Assembly: GCA_022495995.1 (NCBI GenBank)
Contig: JAFEMH010002575.1
Coordinates: 266,079 to 330,078, forward strand
Direction of reading: 5' to 3'
Source: Adenophora triphylla var. japonica
Lineage: Eukaryota > Streptophyta > Magnoliopsida > Asterales > Campanulaceae
DNA length: 64,000 bases
Numbering within the stretch: the first letter of the stretch is position 1; the number at the start of each line of letters is the position of its first letter. The position numbers were made by a program, and so were the translations under genes. The notes beneath the pieces were generated by a model, which had not been told where the DNA came from, made no database searches, and saw only the letters and a list, made by a program, of their open reading frames with translations. Positions 35,638-45,990 of this stretch are shown one piece after another.

Positions 35638-37511
35638 CCCCTACCACCACAGCAGCCCCTCTTCCCCACCCTCCAACCACTACAGCAGCCCCCCCAACCC
35701 TTCCAGCCACTATTCTCCCACCTCCGCCCACTACCCCTCCATCAACCCCGAACCCAGCCAACACACAGCCCTCCCCTCCTGCCACAACCCTGCCTAATCT
35801 GAACCCCAACCCGCCTCCTCCAACCCGAAGCATAATTACCCGCCTGTCAAACAATATACGAAAACCCAATCCCAAATATGCCTCTCTAGCTACCCTAACC
35901 AATCCTACCTCCCTTCCCACATCCATAAAACAAGCCCTTGCTACCCCCCACTGGCATGCCGCCATGCGTGAGGAATATGATGCTCTCATGCGTAACCATA
36001 CTTGGACTCTTGTTCCATCTCATGAGGCACCCAACATCATCGGGTGCAAGTGGGTATTTCGTGTTAAATACAATCCTGATAACACCATCTCCAAATATAA
36101 AGCTCGTCTTGTGGCAAAGGGATTTCACCAAAGGCCTGGTCTTGACTACTCTGACACCTTCAGTCCCGTAGTTAAGCCGGTAACCATTCGCCTCATTCTT
36201 TCTCTTGCCATTACTCAAGGTTGGTCTCTTCGCCAACTTGATATAAATAATGCTTTTCTACAGGGCAATCTTTCTGAAACAGTTTTCATGTCTCAACCCC
36301 CGGGTTTTCTAAACACCTCCAACTCTTCCTCTGTCTGTAAGCTTTCAAAGGCCATCTATGGTCTTAAACAAGCACCCCGAGCGTGGTACACCGAACTTAA
36401 ATCTTTTCTCATTTCCTTTGGCTTCACCACCTCTCTCTCGGATCCTTCTCTCTTCACCTTCACTACACACTCGAGTCGTCTTTTTTTGCTTGTCTATGTC
36501 GATGACATTATTGTCACTGGCCCCTCCGACTCTCTTCTTACTTCCTTTATCACAACCCTTGCTTCTCGCTTCTCCCTAAAGGATCTAGGTCCGCTCTCTT
36601 ACTTTCTAGGTGTCGAAGTCACACCCAACTCCCAAGGTCTTCTTCTCTCTCAGTCCAAATACATTAACGATCTTCTAGCTAAACACAATATGGACAACTC
36701 GAAACCTGCTCCAACCCCCATGAATTCTTACCCTATTCTTTCGGCCCACCCTAGAACTCCAATCTGTAATCCCTCTGACTACCGCGCCATAGTTGGTAGT
36801 TTGCAATACTTATCCCTTACCCGTCCAGACATTGCTTACTCAGTCAATAAGCTTGCCCAATTTCTTCACCACCCTCAAGAAAATCATTGGGCAGCTCTCA
36901 AACGCCTTCTTCGATATCTTCACGGTACTATTAACTTGGGTCTTCAACTCTTCAGAAATTCACCTCCTGTTCTTCACTCTTTTTGTGATGCCGATTGGGC
37001 CGGTGATAAGGACGATTTTATCTCCACCACTGGTTTTTTAGTGTATCTTGGGCGCAACCTCATCTCCTGGTCCTCCAAGAAACAACGGGCCCTTGCTCGT
37101 TCTTCAACTGAGGCTGAATTTCGCGCTGTGGCAGCTACTACAGCTGAACTTATGTGGGTCCAAAATCTTCTGTCTGAGCTTTCTCTTACCCCCGCAGCAC
37201 CACCAGTCATTTTCTCGGACAATCTTGGAGCAGCTAACTACTCAGCAAATCCCATCTTTCACTCACGTATGAAGCACCTTGCCCTTGCCTTTCATTTCGT
37301 GCGCGAACAAGTTCAACTGGGAAGGCTCCGTGTTCAACACATATCAGGTTACAACCAACTCGCTGATGCTCTCACCAAACCGCTGTCCCGAGTTCGCTTT
37401 CTGTCCATTATTTCCAAGATTGGACTCTATTCCAGTCCGTCCAACTTGAGGGAGCGTATTAAGGATCCTACTGATCCTTCAAGATCACCGAAAGATCCTC
37501 CAAGACCATAG
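35638..37511 (+). CDS. Copia 2 reverse transcriptase-RNase H frame
   Basis: This frame is open from about 35607, overlapping the previous one by about 31 nt; its first ATG is at 35964. After a Pro-rich linker come RT motifs LDYSDTFSPVVKPVTIRLIL, LDINNAFLQGNL, AIYGLKQAPRAWY, the catalytic LLVYVDDIIVTG, and SYFLGVEV. RNase H follows with FCDADWAGDKDD, SSTEAEFRAVA and HISGYNQLADALTKPLS. It runs to 37511, inside the 3' LTR. No internal stop is seen. Whether it is expressed by -1 frameshifting or is disabled by a single indel cannot be told from sequence alone. Confidence 0.92.
37448..37456 (+). promoter_or_regulatory. Copia 2 polypurine tract
   Basis: GAGGGAGCG lies directly before the 3' LTR start, within the RT-RNase H frame. 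Confidence 0.7.
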
Positions 37512-37715
37512 CTCATATTCAGTTTATTCTCCTTCCTTATTTACAGGAGATATTTTGTAAATATAGTTATTATTTGATTAGCTTTAGTGATTATGTATAT
37601 CTCTTTATTCTTATATTTTGATCATGTATATCTCTAGCCTAAGATAGACATCCAAAAGTTGTATATATATTGTACTCAGTTGATCAATGAAAATTAAGTT
37701 TTCCAATTCCTTTCA
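37457..37715 (+). repeat. Copia 2 3' LTR
   Basis: It is 259 bp with no difference noticed from the 5' LTR. ATTCC follows at 37716-37720. Confidence 0.95.
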
Positions 37716-37869
37716 ATTCCACGGTATCAAATCAAACCCCATATATCTCTCTCTCTCTCTCTCTCTGCATAATTATATATCTGTGTGCTTTTTTAAGGGT
37801 TATGGGCATACTTTTGTTTGCAGGGTCGCAAACAAACCCTGATCCATTTCCCTAAATTTAATCCTTCAG
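37716..37869 (+). pseudogene. Host gene: end of exon 1, small intron, exon 2
   Basis: After the target duplication, ACG|GTATCA (37721-37726) can act as the exon 1 donor. A T-rich 100-bp stretch ends in TTTTGTTTGCAG (acceptor, 37823). Exon 2 (37824-37869) is open in the continuing frame (GRKQTLIHFPKFNPS) and ends TTCAG|GTAATG, a good donor. A (TC)n tract at about 37747-37767 lies in the intron. The next exon was not found; the sequence becomes (TA)n at 38091 and then retroelement DNA. The product is unrecognised. Confidence 0.45.
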
Positions 37870-38090
37870 GTAATGTATTTATGCTTCTTTCTATGTTAAT
37901 GTCTTCTTCAATTTAGAATTTGGGTAGTCACTTTTACTGTTTTCCCATCACATGGTGTGATGCACTCTTAGAATCTGTCACTTTCACATTTTCATACTTC
38001 AAATCGACATTTGCAGGCCCGTCTCTATAATTGTAGAGACCATGTGCTAAATTTGAATATAAGACCTTAATATATAATAAAAAGTAAATA
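37870..38090. other. Possible second intron of the host gene, no feature recognised
   Basis: This is T-rich unique-looking sequence after the donor at 37870. One acceptor-like ATTTGCAG lies near 38010-38020, but the frame after it does not stay open for long. Confidence 0.3.
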
Positions 38091-38396
<306 letters not shown>

Positions 38397-38551
38397 TATT
38401 TTCATTTTATTGATAAAATTTCCACCGGTTAATCCAAATATAAATATTTAAATTTGGTTTAAATAATTTCCCAAGTAAATATATTTATAACTTAATTTAA
38501 TTTTAGCATTTTCCCCAAGTAAATATATCTAACTCCCGCGGGGGGGGGGGG
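38397..38551. other. AT-rich junction with a poly-G run
   Basis: There is no gene. CCCAAGTAAATATAT occurs twice (about 38470 and 38513), and an uninterrupted G run of about 12 (38540-38551) marks the boundary with the minus-strand Tat-type fragment. Confidence 0.5.
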
Positions 38552-38851
38552 GTGGTGTTGGAGAACTTGACCTTTTGGTTGGGGATTGAGGAAACCATTT
38601 CTAGTGTGACATGTCCAGGAATTTCCAGTATAGCATGGTAATCGCTTATTGCATCAATAACTATAAACGTTACCTTGGTTGTTGTCCTTAAAGGATGCTG
38701 CCCGACATCTACCTCCAGCTCGATCTGTCCCTTGGCGTCGGCCCTATGGTTGGTGAAGCATTCCTGTAGACCTGAGTAGGGTGACAATCTGACATCTGTA
38801 AGACCCATTTCTAGGAAAGTTTTGTAGTAAAGGATGTCCTTGCATGCCCCT
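38552..38851 (-). pseudogene. Protease fragment of a second Tat-type copy
   Basis: The minus-strand frame ACKDILYYKTFLEMGLTDVR matches the protease segment at about 3400-3300. The split lies inside the protease, exactly where the gag-only element 38852-43589 is inserted. The upstream part continues at 43590 after the target duplication CCCCT. Confidence 0.75.
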
Positions 38852-39707
38852 TGTAGCGTTGCCATTTTTATTGAATAACAGTGTCGCCACTTATTATTTA
38901 TTTAGGAAACAATAAGAAAAACCTTTTTGATTTAAAAGAGATTTGAGGGTTCGGGGGTTAAGTTATGGAATGGGAAGGTCGAGGAGCACCCATTCCACCC
39001 AATCCGAAGATCGGTCTTGCCAATTGAGTATTTTCAATCTTTACAATATAATAATAAGAAAACCCTAATTAATTTCTTAATTAGGAATGTCGGATTGTAT
39101 GCTTCGAGATCACCTCCATTGATTGAAGGGACTCTAGGCTAACCCTTTTGATGGGATTACACTACTCTAAAAGCCAATAGAGAGATTGAAAAAAAGAATA
39201 AAATTATAGGAGTTTACCTAGCGTTTGGAAAGTATTTGATTTAGAACGTGGTTCTAAGATGTCTTCTTGGTCGAGAAGTGATTCGGGCAGAGCTTCGCCT
39301 TGATTCTAGGCTTGAGCCTTGATGTTTGTCAATCAACAAGGTTGATGGACGAATTTAGGAGTTGTTTGTGAGTGATTTGAAGGAGTCTTTCGTGGAAAGA
39401 AACCAACAAATTGTGTGTGTTGTGTGTTTTCGATCGTGGATCGGGGACCTCTGAAATACTGAAAGTCATCAGGTATTTATAGGGGTTTAAGAGGTGGATG
39501 AATGACTTGGTCACCAAGTTTAGGAGACTCAAGTGGATTGGGACTCCTCCCAAGGAAGCTTCCAGAACCCTCTAGTCAGTAGAGACCCGAATTAGATGAT
39601 ATTTATCAAGAAAAGAGTTTGAAACGGAGAAGGAAAGTGAATCTGCACATCCTGCAGAGGGGTTGTCTCGCGCGAGACACTCCTGTTCCCTGCGGGACAA
39701 CTAGTCA
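38852..39707 (-). repeat. Shortened 3' LTR of the gag-only element
   Basis: It is colinear with 42567-43421. About 165 bp of U3 present in the other LTR is missing. It contains the perfect 16-bp palindrome TGTCTCGCGCGAGACA at 39664-39679. Confidence 0.9.
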
Positions 39708-39779
39708 AGTGTTGGTGTCGTGGCCGGTGAAGTTATGGTACTTGCAGAATAAGTGATGAGCATGATTAGGACCCATATC
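39708..39779 (-). other. Gag zinc-finger stub and deletion breakpoint
   Basis: Downstream of the gag stop codon (TAG, minus strand) the same frame continues to CKYHNFTGHDTNTC, a Cys/His zinc-binding motif. It then meets LTR sequence abruptly at about 39707. Confidence 0.6.
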
Positions 39780-40976
39780 CTAAGGAGGACCACCTTCCTT
39801 TGGTTTGATCATTTCATTTTTGACAAGCACATCGAAGAGTTCTTCTTGAGTGATTCCTTCAATTTTGTCATAGTGTCTCTTTTTCTTTTCAGGAGGAGGA
39901 ACAGCAGAATACTTGCCGGTGTTGGGGCGGTTGAATGCAATAGCGTTGACTGAAGCATCCTTACTTGTGATGGGCTTGTTGAAGCGGAAAGTACTTATCT
40001 TCTTTTTACTTTTTAGGAATTCATCAATCCTAATTCCGGACTCATGGAGTTTATTGAAACTAGGAAAGTAATTATCGGCGAGCTTCTCTTGAAATTCATC
40101 ATGGAGGCATTGGAGGAAGATGTGGATTTGCTCTTTGAGAGTAGGTCTTTCGACAATTTCAGTAAGTTTGAGTCTCCATCTTCTAGCAAATTCAGCAAAA
40201 GACTCGTTTGCATGTTGTTTGATTTGTTCAAGATCCCTCCTAGTAGGGCGGTAAGTGGAGTTGTCTTCAAATTGCCTTTGGAAGACTAAACATGCAGACG
40301 ACCAGTATAACCTTGTAGTCATAGGAAGAGACATGTACCAATCCCTTGCAGCACCCTCCAAAGTTTGAGGAAAGCATTGGGCCAAGATTGTGTTATCAAC
40401 GCCCATTGGAAGCATAGCCCAAGTGTAGGTCTCCACATGAGCTCGAGGACAAGTAGTGCCATTAAACTTGGCAATGTTGGGTGTCTTGTACTTGCGAGGA
40501 AACTTGGTGATTGATTGTTGAAGAGCATCGGGATCAAATGGAACGAATGACCCTTTTGAAGTGTCAAGGTTTGCAAGTTTCTTCTCGAGGTAGTTCTTAG
40601 TAACATGGTCACCAAGTTTAGTAGTTTCACCATTGCCTTCTTTCTTGGTTTTAGCACCCTCGGAGATATGTCCCTCATCATCGGAGGAGGATAAGGAAGA
40701 GGATGAATCGGATTCTTCCTCTTTCTTTCTTGGTTTTTTGGTTTTCTTATTCTTTTTGGTGTAGGATTCCTCTTCATCGGAGGAGGATTCCTCTTTCTGC
40801 TTTTGTTTTCTTCCTTTCTTGACCTTCATATCGTGGAGTTCTTGCATGAGGGCGGCTATTTGGGCATTTTGTTCCTCAATTTTCTTACTTTGTTCATCCA
40901 TCTTAAGCAGGGCTTGGATGAGTTGGGCCTTAGCTTCATTGATTTCGGCCTTGATGACAGAAGGAGAAGCAGACAT
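39780..40976 (-). CDS. Intact gag protein (398 aa) of the gag-only element
   Basis: The single open frame starts MSASPSVIKAEINEAKAQLI at 40976. Residues about 5-50 are a probable coiled coil, and 55-115 alternate Lys-rich and Glu/Ser-rich stretches (ESSSDEEES, SDSSSSLSSSDDE). About 165-300 is the retrotransposon gag core (GAARDWYMSLP, FQRQFEDNSTYRPTRRDL, SFAEFARRWR). The C-terminus has KKRHYDKIEGITQEELFDVL. The TAG stop lies just before a zinc-finger motif, so the protein lacks it. An intact gag without pol suggests a non-autonomous element that could be packaged only with help from a related one. Confidence 0.85.
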   Translation of the reverse strand: MSASPSVIKAEINEAKAQLIQALLKMDEQSKKIEEQNAQIAALMQELHDMKVKKGRKQKQKEESSSDEEESYTKKNKKTKKPRKKEEESDSSSSLSSSDDEGHISEGAKTKKEGNGETTKLGDHVTKNYLEKKLANLDTSKGSFVPFDPDALQQSITKFPRKYKTPNIAKFNGTTCPRAHVETYTWAMLPMGVDNTILAQCFPQTLEGAARDWYMSLPMTTRLYWSSACLVFQRQFEDNSTYRPTRRDLEQIKQHANESFAEFARRWRLKLTEIVERPTLKEQIHIFLQCLHDEFQEKLADNYFPSFNKLHESGIRIDEFLKSKKKISTFRFNKPITSKDASVNAIAFNRPNTGKYSAVPPPEKKKRHYDKIEGITQEELFDVLVKNEMIKPKEGGPP

Positions 40977-41810
40977 CGTGTCGAGCTTTGGCGATGACCA
41001 AGATGTGTAGCAACTGTGTTAAACCATGATCGAGTCCCAAAAAGTTGGCTGAATAGAGTGTATGATGGTTTGAGGGTTTTGGCCAAAATACGAAAAGATC
41101 GAACACTTGTCTCGCACGGGACAAGCAGTCTCGCGCGAGACAACACCACGGGAAGTCACATTTTTTCTGATTTTAAACCTAATTTTGGTCGAACGGAAAA
41201 TTCGTTTTGGGGGTTTCTAACATTCGAAATCCAAACCTAAGGACCTAGGGGTCAAATTCATCCCAAGTAATATCAAGTTTTGTGCAATAAGTTTGGTAAG
41301 AAATTTTTCTCTTTTAGGGACAAATCCGTAGGGACAATCATAGGTACATTTCCGAAGCAACAATTTATTGATTTCTTTTCCATGGATTATTGCACAAAAC
41401 AAGATCTTGACAAGGGATTATAAGGACTCCAAGATCAAACCGATCGGTCTCGGAGTGTCTTAAAAGGTCAATCTACATGATATGTGGCGATGCAGGGCTG
41501 AAAGGCTAGGCTCCCCGCGATATGACAATTTAGGTGGATTGAATACGCGGAGTGGGATGATCCAACTTCAGAGAGACCGGCGATTAGGTGGTTATCATCA
41601 TCCGTCCTTAGTGTGGGTCCCGGGTTAATCAGGGTATGTAGTGTAATGACAGATATAATATGAGTGTGCGTGTGTGAGAGTCAATCTAGGTGATAGAGAA
41701 AATAGAGAGTTTTTTTTTTGAAAACAAAAGAAAAACAAGCAATGGCCGCACCAAGTGGTTGCCTACGTTTCTTCCAAATTAGGAAGACTCAGGCCGTCGT
41801 AGTTCCACAT

Positions 41811-41878
<68 letters not shown>

Positions 41879-42544
41879 AAATCAATTAATTACAACGCCC
41901 GAGTCAACCGATGACCGGTAAAAAAATAAAATAATTCAATCGCACGCAATTATATAGTTTAAGCAATTAATAATTGCTCTATCATGCAAAATAAAGTTAG
42001 TACAAGCAAAATAGAAATAATAATTTATTTTGACTTTCTTGGATTTTTAAAACTTTTCTGTAGTTTTTTTGTTTTTTCTTTTTTTGATATGGTCAAAACC
42101 TTAAAGAAAAAGTCAATTGCCCTTTTTTTTTTTGGGTTTTAATGCGGCCAAAAACTAGTTTTCAGAATCTTTCATCACTCTTATTAGTTAGACTTAGTGC
42201 TTTAAAACTAGTTTTTTTTCTTATGTTATGAAAAAACTAGTTTTTTTTTTCAAGATTTTGGCTTTTTTTTGTTTTTTTTTAATGGTTAAACCTTAGCAAA
42301 AGTCAACTTGACATACCTTTTTTGGTTTTGTTTCTAAGCGCCGCCAAACAGGTAGAGAAGTGGATTATTGGTTTCGCGCGGGACAAGCTTCTCCCGCGCT
42401 GGACAAGCATTTGGACAGTAATTTTTTTTGACGAAAACAGTACAGAAAAATTTAAAAAAATCCAGAGAAATCAATTTTTTTGCAGGAAAATAAAAAGATT
42501 GATAATACTCAATTGTGCGCAAGTCTAACCCTCTTAATTAATTA
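40977..42544 (-). other. Leader of the gag-only element
   Basis: Noncoding. It holds two CG-rich palindromic clusters (GTCTCGCGCGAGAC at 41128-41141; TCGCGCGGGACAAG near 42375) and an (AG)n run at 41813-41875. A T-rich part lies at 42050-42290. Short frames show no domain. Confidence 0.65.
41813..41875. repeat. (AG)n microsatellite
   Basis: An uninterrupted run of about 31 AG units. Confidence 0.97.
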
Positions 42545-42562
42545 TCCCCAGCGGAGTCGCCA
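42545..42562 (-). promoter_or_regulatory. Primer binding site (tRNA-Arg) of the gag-only element
   Basis: The minus strand reads TGGCGACTCCGCTGGGGA, the complement of a plant tRNA-Arg 3' end with CCA, four bases from the LTR. The identical PBS occurs on the plus strand at 46704. Confidence 0.88.
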
Positions 42563-42566
42563 AAAC

Positions 42567-43589
42567 TGTAGCGTTGCCATTTTTATTGAATAACATAGTC
42601 GCCACTTATTATTTATTTAGGAAACAATAAGAAAAACCTTTTTGATTTAAAAGAGATTTGAGGGTTCGGGGGTTAAGTTATGGAATGGGAAGGTCGAGGA
42701 GCACCCATTCCACCTAATCCGAAGATCGGTCTTGCCAATTGAGTATTTTCAATCTTTACAATATAATAATAAGAAAATCCTAATTAATTTCTTAATTAGG
42801 AATGTTGAATTGTATGCTTCGAGACCACCTTCATTGATTGAAGGGACTCTAGGCTAACCCTTTTGATGGGATTACACTACTCTAAAAGCCAATAGAGAGA
42901 TAGAAAAAAAATTATAGGAGTTTACCTAGCGTTTGGAAAGTATTTGATTTAGAACGTGGTTCTAAGATGTCTTCTCGGTCGAGAAGTGATTCGGGCAGAG
43001 CTTCGCCTCGATTCTAGGCTTGAGCCTTGATGTTCGTCAATCAACAAGGTTGATGGACAAATTTAGGAGTTGTTTGTGAGTGATTTGAAGGAGTCTTTCG
43101 TGGAAAGAAACCAACAAATTGTGTGTGTTGTGTGTTTTCTATCGTGGATCGGGGACCTCTGAAATACTGAAAGTCATCAGGTATTTATAGGGGTTTAAGA
43201 GGTGGATGAATGACTTGGTCACCAAGTTTAGGAGACTCAAGTGGATTGGGACTCCTCCCAAGGAAGCTTCCAGAACCCTCTAGTCAGTAGAGACCCGGAT
43301 TAGATGATATTTATCAAGAAAAGAGTTTGAAACGGAGAAGAAAAGTGAATCTGCACATCCTGCAGAGGCGTTGTCTCGCGCGAGACACGCCTGTTCCGCA
43401 CGGGACAACTAGTCAAATGGCCATTTTGTCCTCTTCAGTTATTTCGTTATTCAGTTAGGTCCAAAACTAACGAGGTTAGTTAGAAACTTAACGAAACTTT
43501 ACGAAACTAATATTCTTTCATCAAAACATAAAAGAGAGATGAAGAGTAGTGTAATCATGTAATTATTGGTTCAGAATGTGGTTTCTACA
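42567..43589 (-). repeat. 5' LTR of the gag-only element
   Basis: It is 1023 bp, TG...CA. It has the palindrome TGTCTCGCGCGAGACA at 43372-43387 and a PBS-like TGGCGACT in U5 (minus strand, 42604-42597). Confidence 0.92.
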
Positions 43590-44979
43590 CCCCTGTATCG
43601 ACCAAAATCCTGTTGGAGGTGCAGTTGTCAATAAGTCCTGCAATGACCAAAATTTACTCCCTTGTTGCCACACTGGCTGCCAGCTCGTAGGGATAGAAGC
43701 TAATGACCTCATCTTGTACACAACTCCTAGGTGAAAGGTGGGGAGATTTATTCAGTTGGAAAATTTTATGCTTGAGGGCTGTGTTGCTTGTCTCCTCAGC
43801 TATCACTCTAATGTCAGCCTATGTTGTCTTGGTTCTGGTACCCCTCTAGCTGGTCGATCCCCAGCTGGGGGATGATCTCCCTTCACAAATATGTCCAACT
43901 TTCCTTCATTTACCCACTTTTGGATGATCCTCTTTAAACTCATACATTCTTCCGTAGTGTGGCCAGTATCCTTGTGGTACTCACAATACTTGCCGTTGTC
44001 CCGCCTGAACTTATTTGGAGGTTCATTAGGACTTGAGGGGCCAGGTTGACCGCGCTCATTATCTCAATCAGACTGAATTTGAGTAGGGTGAAGCTCGCGG
44101 GGACTCTCTCAGTCGCCCTAGTTATGTTTTTCCCTTTGTTGTTGTCAGTCCTAGCTGATACCCCTTTGGTCGACTCCCCAGCCTCAGAGTTATTTGAGCT
44201 TCTCTCCTTCTTCCTTTCTTTACGTTCCTCAGCAATGACCACGTCATATGCCCTTTCAAACAACTCCTTTCTCGTAGTGGTTCTCCTGACTTGCAGTTCG
44301 TAGTCCAAATCAGGTGAGGATACCCCATTCCTGAAATAATTGATGAACTCTCAGTCAGTTAGGTCCTCCTCTATCTGATCAACCAACTCCTTGAACCGAG
44401 TAAAGTATCTCTTAGTTCTTTCCGTTTTCCCTTGAGCAATTTTGTTCAGGTCGGTGAATGTCTTCTTACGAGCCCCAGCCGTTAAAAACCTTTCCAGAAA
44501 CTTTCTTCTCATATACCTCCATGAGGTGATGCAGCCAGTCGACAAACCACAAAACCAAGTCAGTGCTGCACCTGTGAAGGTGCTGGTTAATGCCTTGTAT
44601 AGCACGTCATTCTCGGAGGAAACCAAACACATGGTGGCCTCAAAATTTTGCATGTGGTTCAAAGCTTTGGTCGTGCCAGAGTATTTTTCTAGCACGGGCA
44701 ACTTGAATCCTGTAGGTGGGCCTTTATCAAGCATACTTTGGGCCAAGGGTCGAAGAGTACTATCGTTTCGTTCACCTTTGCCGCCTGGTGCCTGTCGATC
44801 AACTTCCATATCGTCTAACCTTCTTTTCAAGTTCAAAAGCTCCCTAACATCCAGGTCACCTCTTTCGTGGGAGACATAATTGGACTTATGTCGTTCCTCC
44901 CTATGATGCTCTCTTCTCAAAGGAGCCCTTTCTTGTTCATCTCTAGGACGAGCCCTTTCTCTCTATCTCTCATCGTAGG
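43590..44979 (-). pseudogene. Gag of the second Tat-type copy
   Basis: Two frames carry most of gag. 44920-44351 has the core (PVLEKYSGTTKALNHMQNFE, then FTGAALTWFCGL and FLERFLTAGARKKTFTDLN); 44308-43940 has the Lys/Glu-rich C-terminal part leading toward a zinc knuckle. It is colinear with the decayed gag at 3640-5040. The left end continues at 38851. The right end is cut by the LTR beginning at 44980, so this copy is split by one insertion and truncated by another. Confidence 0.82.
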
Positions 44980-45069
44980 TGTAAGTACCCAAATCTGGCT
45001 CATGCCTTCCGATTAAATTTCCCGGCAATTTCGGTAAGTTTCCCGGTAATTCCCCGGACCTTCCTAGTG

Positions 45070-45197
45070 TTCCGGAAATGTTCTGGAACAGTCCCAAATT
45101 AAATTAAGGGCTGAAGGGAGCCTTCCTAATTAAGAAACACGTTTTTCTTAATTAGGAAGAAGGTTCTAGAATAATGCCACCTTGCATGGTTCTAGAA
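45070..45197 (+). promoter_or_regulatory. Four heat-shock-element-like TTCnnGAA dyads in U3
   Basis: TTCCGGAA (45070-45077), TTCTGGAA (45081-45088), TTCTAGAA (45164-45171) and TTCTAGAA (45190-45197) all fit the nTTCnnGAAn core bound by heat-shock factors. They lie 87-214 bp upstream of the TATA box. The function is inferred from motif and position only. Confidence 0.5.
45122..45159. other. Perfect inverted repeat (hairpin) in U3
   Basis: The arms CTTCCTAATTAAGAAA and TTTCTTAATTAGGAAG are perfectly complementary over 16 bp around a 6-base loop CACGTT, between the two pairs of heat-shock-like dyads. Confidence 0.9.
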
Positions 45198-45283
45198 TGC
45201 TGAGTCATTGTGGATAAGCCCGCACGGCTGCATTAGCCCAAGGTCTCTGGCCGCACGGCTTCATTAGCCTTATCCAGACTGCC

Positions 45284-45290
45284 TATAAAT
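45284..45290 (+). promoter_or_regulatory. LTR TATA box
   Basis: TATAAAT followed by AGAGCCCTCC. Two copies of GCACGGCT-CATTAGCC lie just upstream (about 45221-45270). Confidence 0.7.
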
Positions 45291-45659
45291 AGAGCCCTCC
45301 TCTACCCATTTCAACAACAACAACAATACACACAATCCATAGCAATACACTCAGTCACTCCCAAGACGTGAAGAATATTGGTGAAGGCTCAAGAAGGTGA
45401 AGAAGAAGGCCAAGAAGCTCCCTCCCTCCTCCTTGAAGATCCAAGACCAATCTCTCCTCCTAGCTCCAACCAAAGAAGCAAAGGAAGCAATTGGTAACCT
45501 CCATGCAGCCCTAACCTTGCTTTTAATTGATATACTTGCTCATTGCATTCACATATCTTGCTTGGGACTTGGCATTCATAGTTAAAGATCACATCTTTAT
45601 CACCCCCTTTCCCTTTTTGCATGCATTAAGACCTCATTTGTCATAAAATGTAGTCTTTT

Positions 45660-45990
45660 TTCATAAAGGTGCATCCTTTGCACCTAAAACTCCCATTTTC
45701 AAATAAAAATATCATTTTTATGCATCATTTGCATATAAAAATCCAATCTTTTCAATAAAAATGCATCCTTTGCATTCAAAACCCCTTGTTCAAGCATCAT
45801 TTGCTTTAAAGACCATGTCTTTACTATAAACTAGCATCATATGCTTTTCAAAATGCAATCTTTATGCATCATTTGCATAATGAATGTCAATTTCTTCAAC
45901 AAAAATGCATCATTTGCATAAAAATCAAATCTTTATGCATCATTTGCAATAAAGATTATTTCTTTAAACTAAGTGCATCATTTGCAACCC
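45660..45990 (+). repeat. Dispersed GCATCATTTGCAT motif, about nine copies
   Basis: GCATCATTTGCAT or GCATCCTTTGCA recurs every ~30-55 bp, for example near 45668, 45722, 45763, 45866, 45907, 45937 and 45977. One more copy is in the leader near 46979. It lies in the transcribed LTR part. Confidence 0.75.

Larger units (their letters stand above)
32931..37715 (+). mobile_element. Ty1/copia element 2 (small-LTR type), very young
   Basis: Two 259-bp LTRs (32931-33189, 37457-37715) appear identical by eye and are flanked by ATTCC (32926-32930, 37716-37720). The ends are TATTAAGG...TTTCA, so the usual TG start is TA in both copies. The tRNA-Met PBS is at 33190, and the polypurine tract ends at 37456. 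Full gag-protease-integrase and RT-RNase H frames are present, offset by one base near 35620. It is the youngest datable insertion in the window. Confidence 0.95.
38852..43589 (-). mobile_element. Gag-only Tat-type LTR element, minus strand
   Basis: Outer ends TGTAGCG (38852) and TTTCTACA (43589) are flanked by a perfect 5-bp duplication CCCCT (38847-38851, 43590-43594). On the minus strand the order is a 1023-bp 5' LTR, an Arg-tRNA PBS (42562-42545), a leader with an (AG)n tract, an intact gag, then a shortened 3' LTR. There is no protease, RT or integrase. The gag zinc-finger code runs directly into LTR sequence near 39707, so pol and the start of the 3' LTR appear lost in one deletion. The shared LTR part differs by about 2% by eye. 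Confidence 0.9.
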
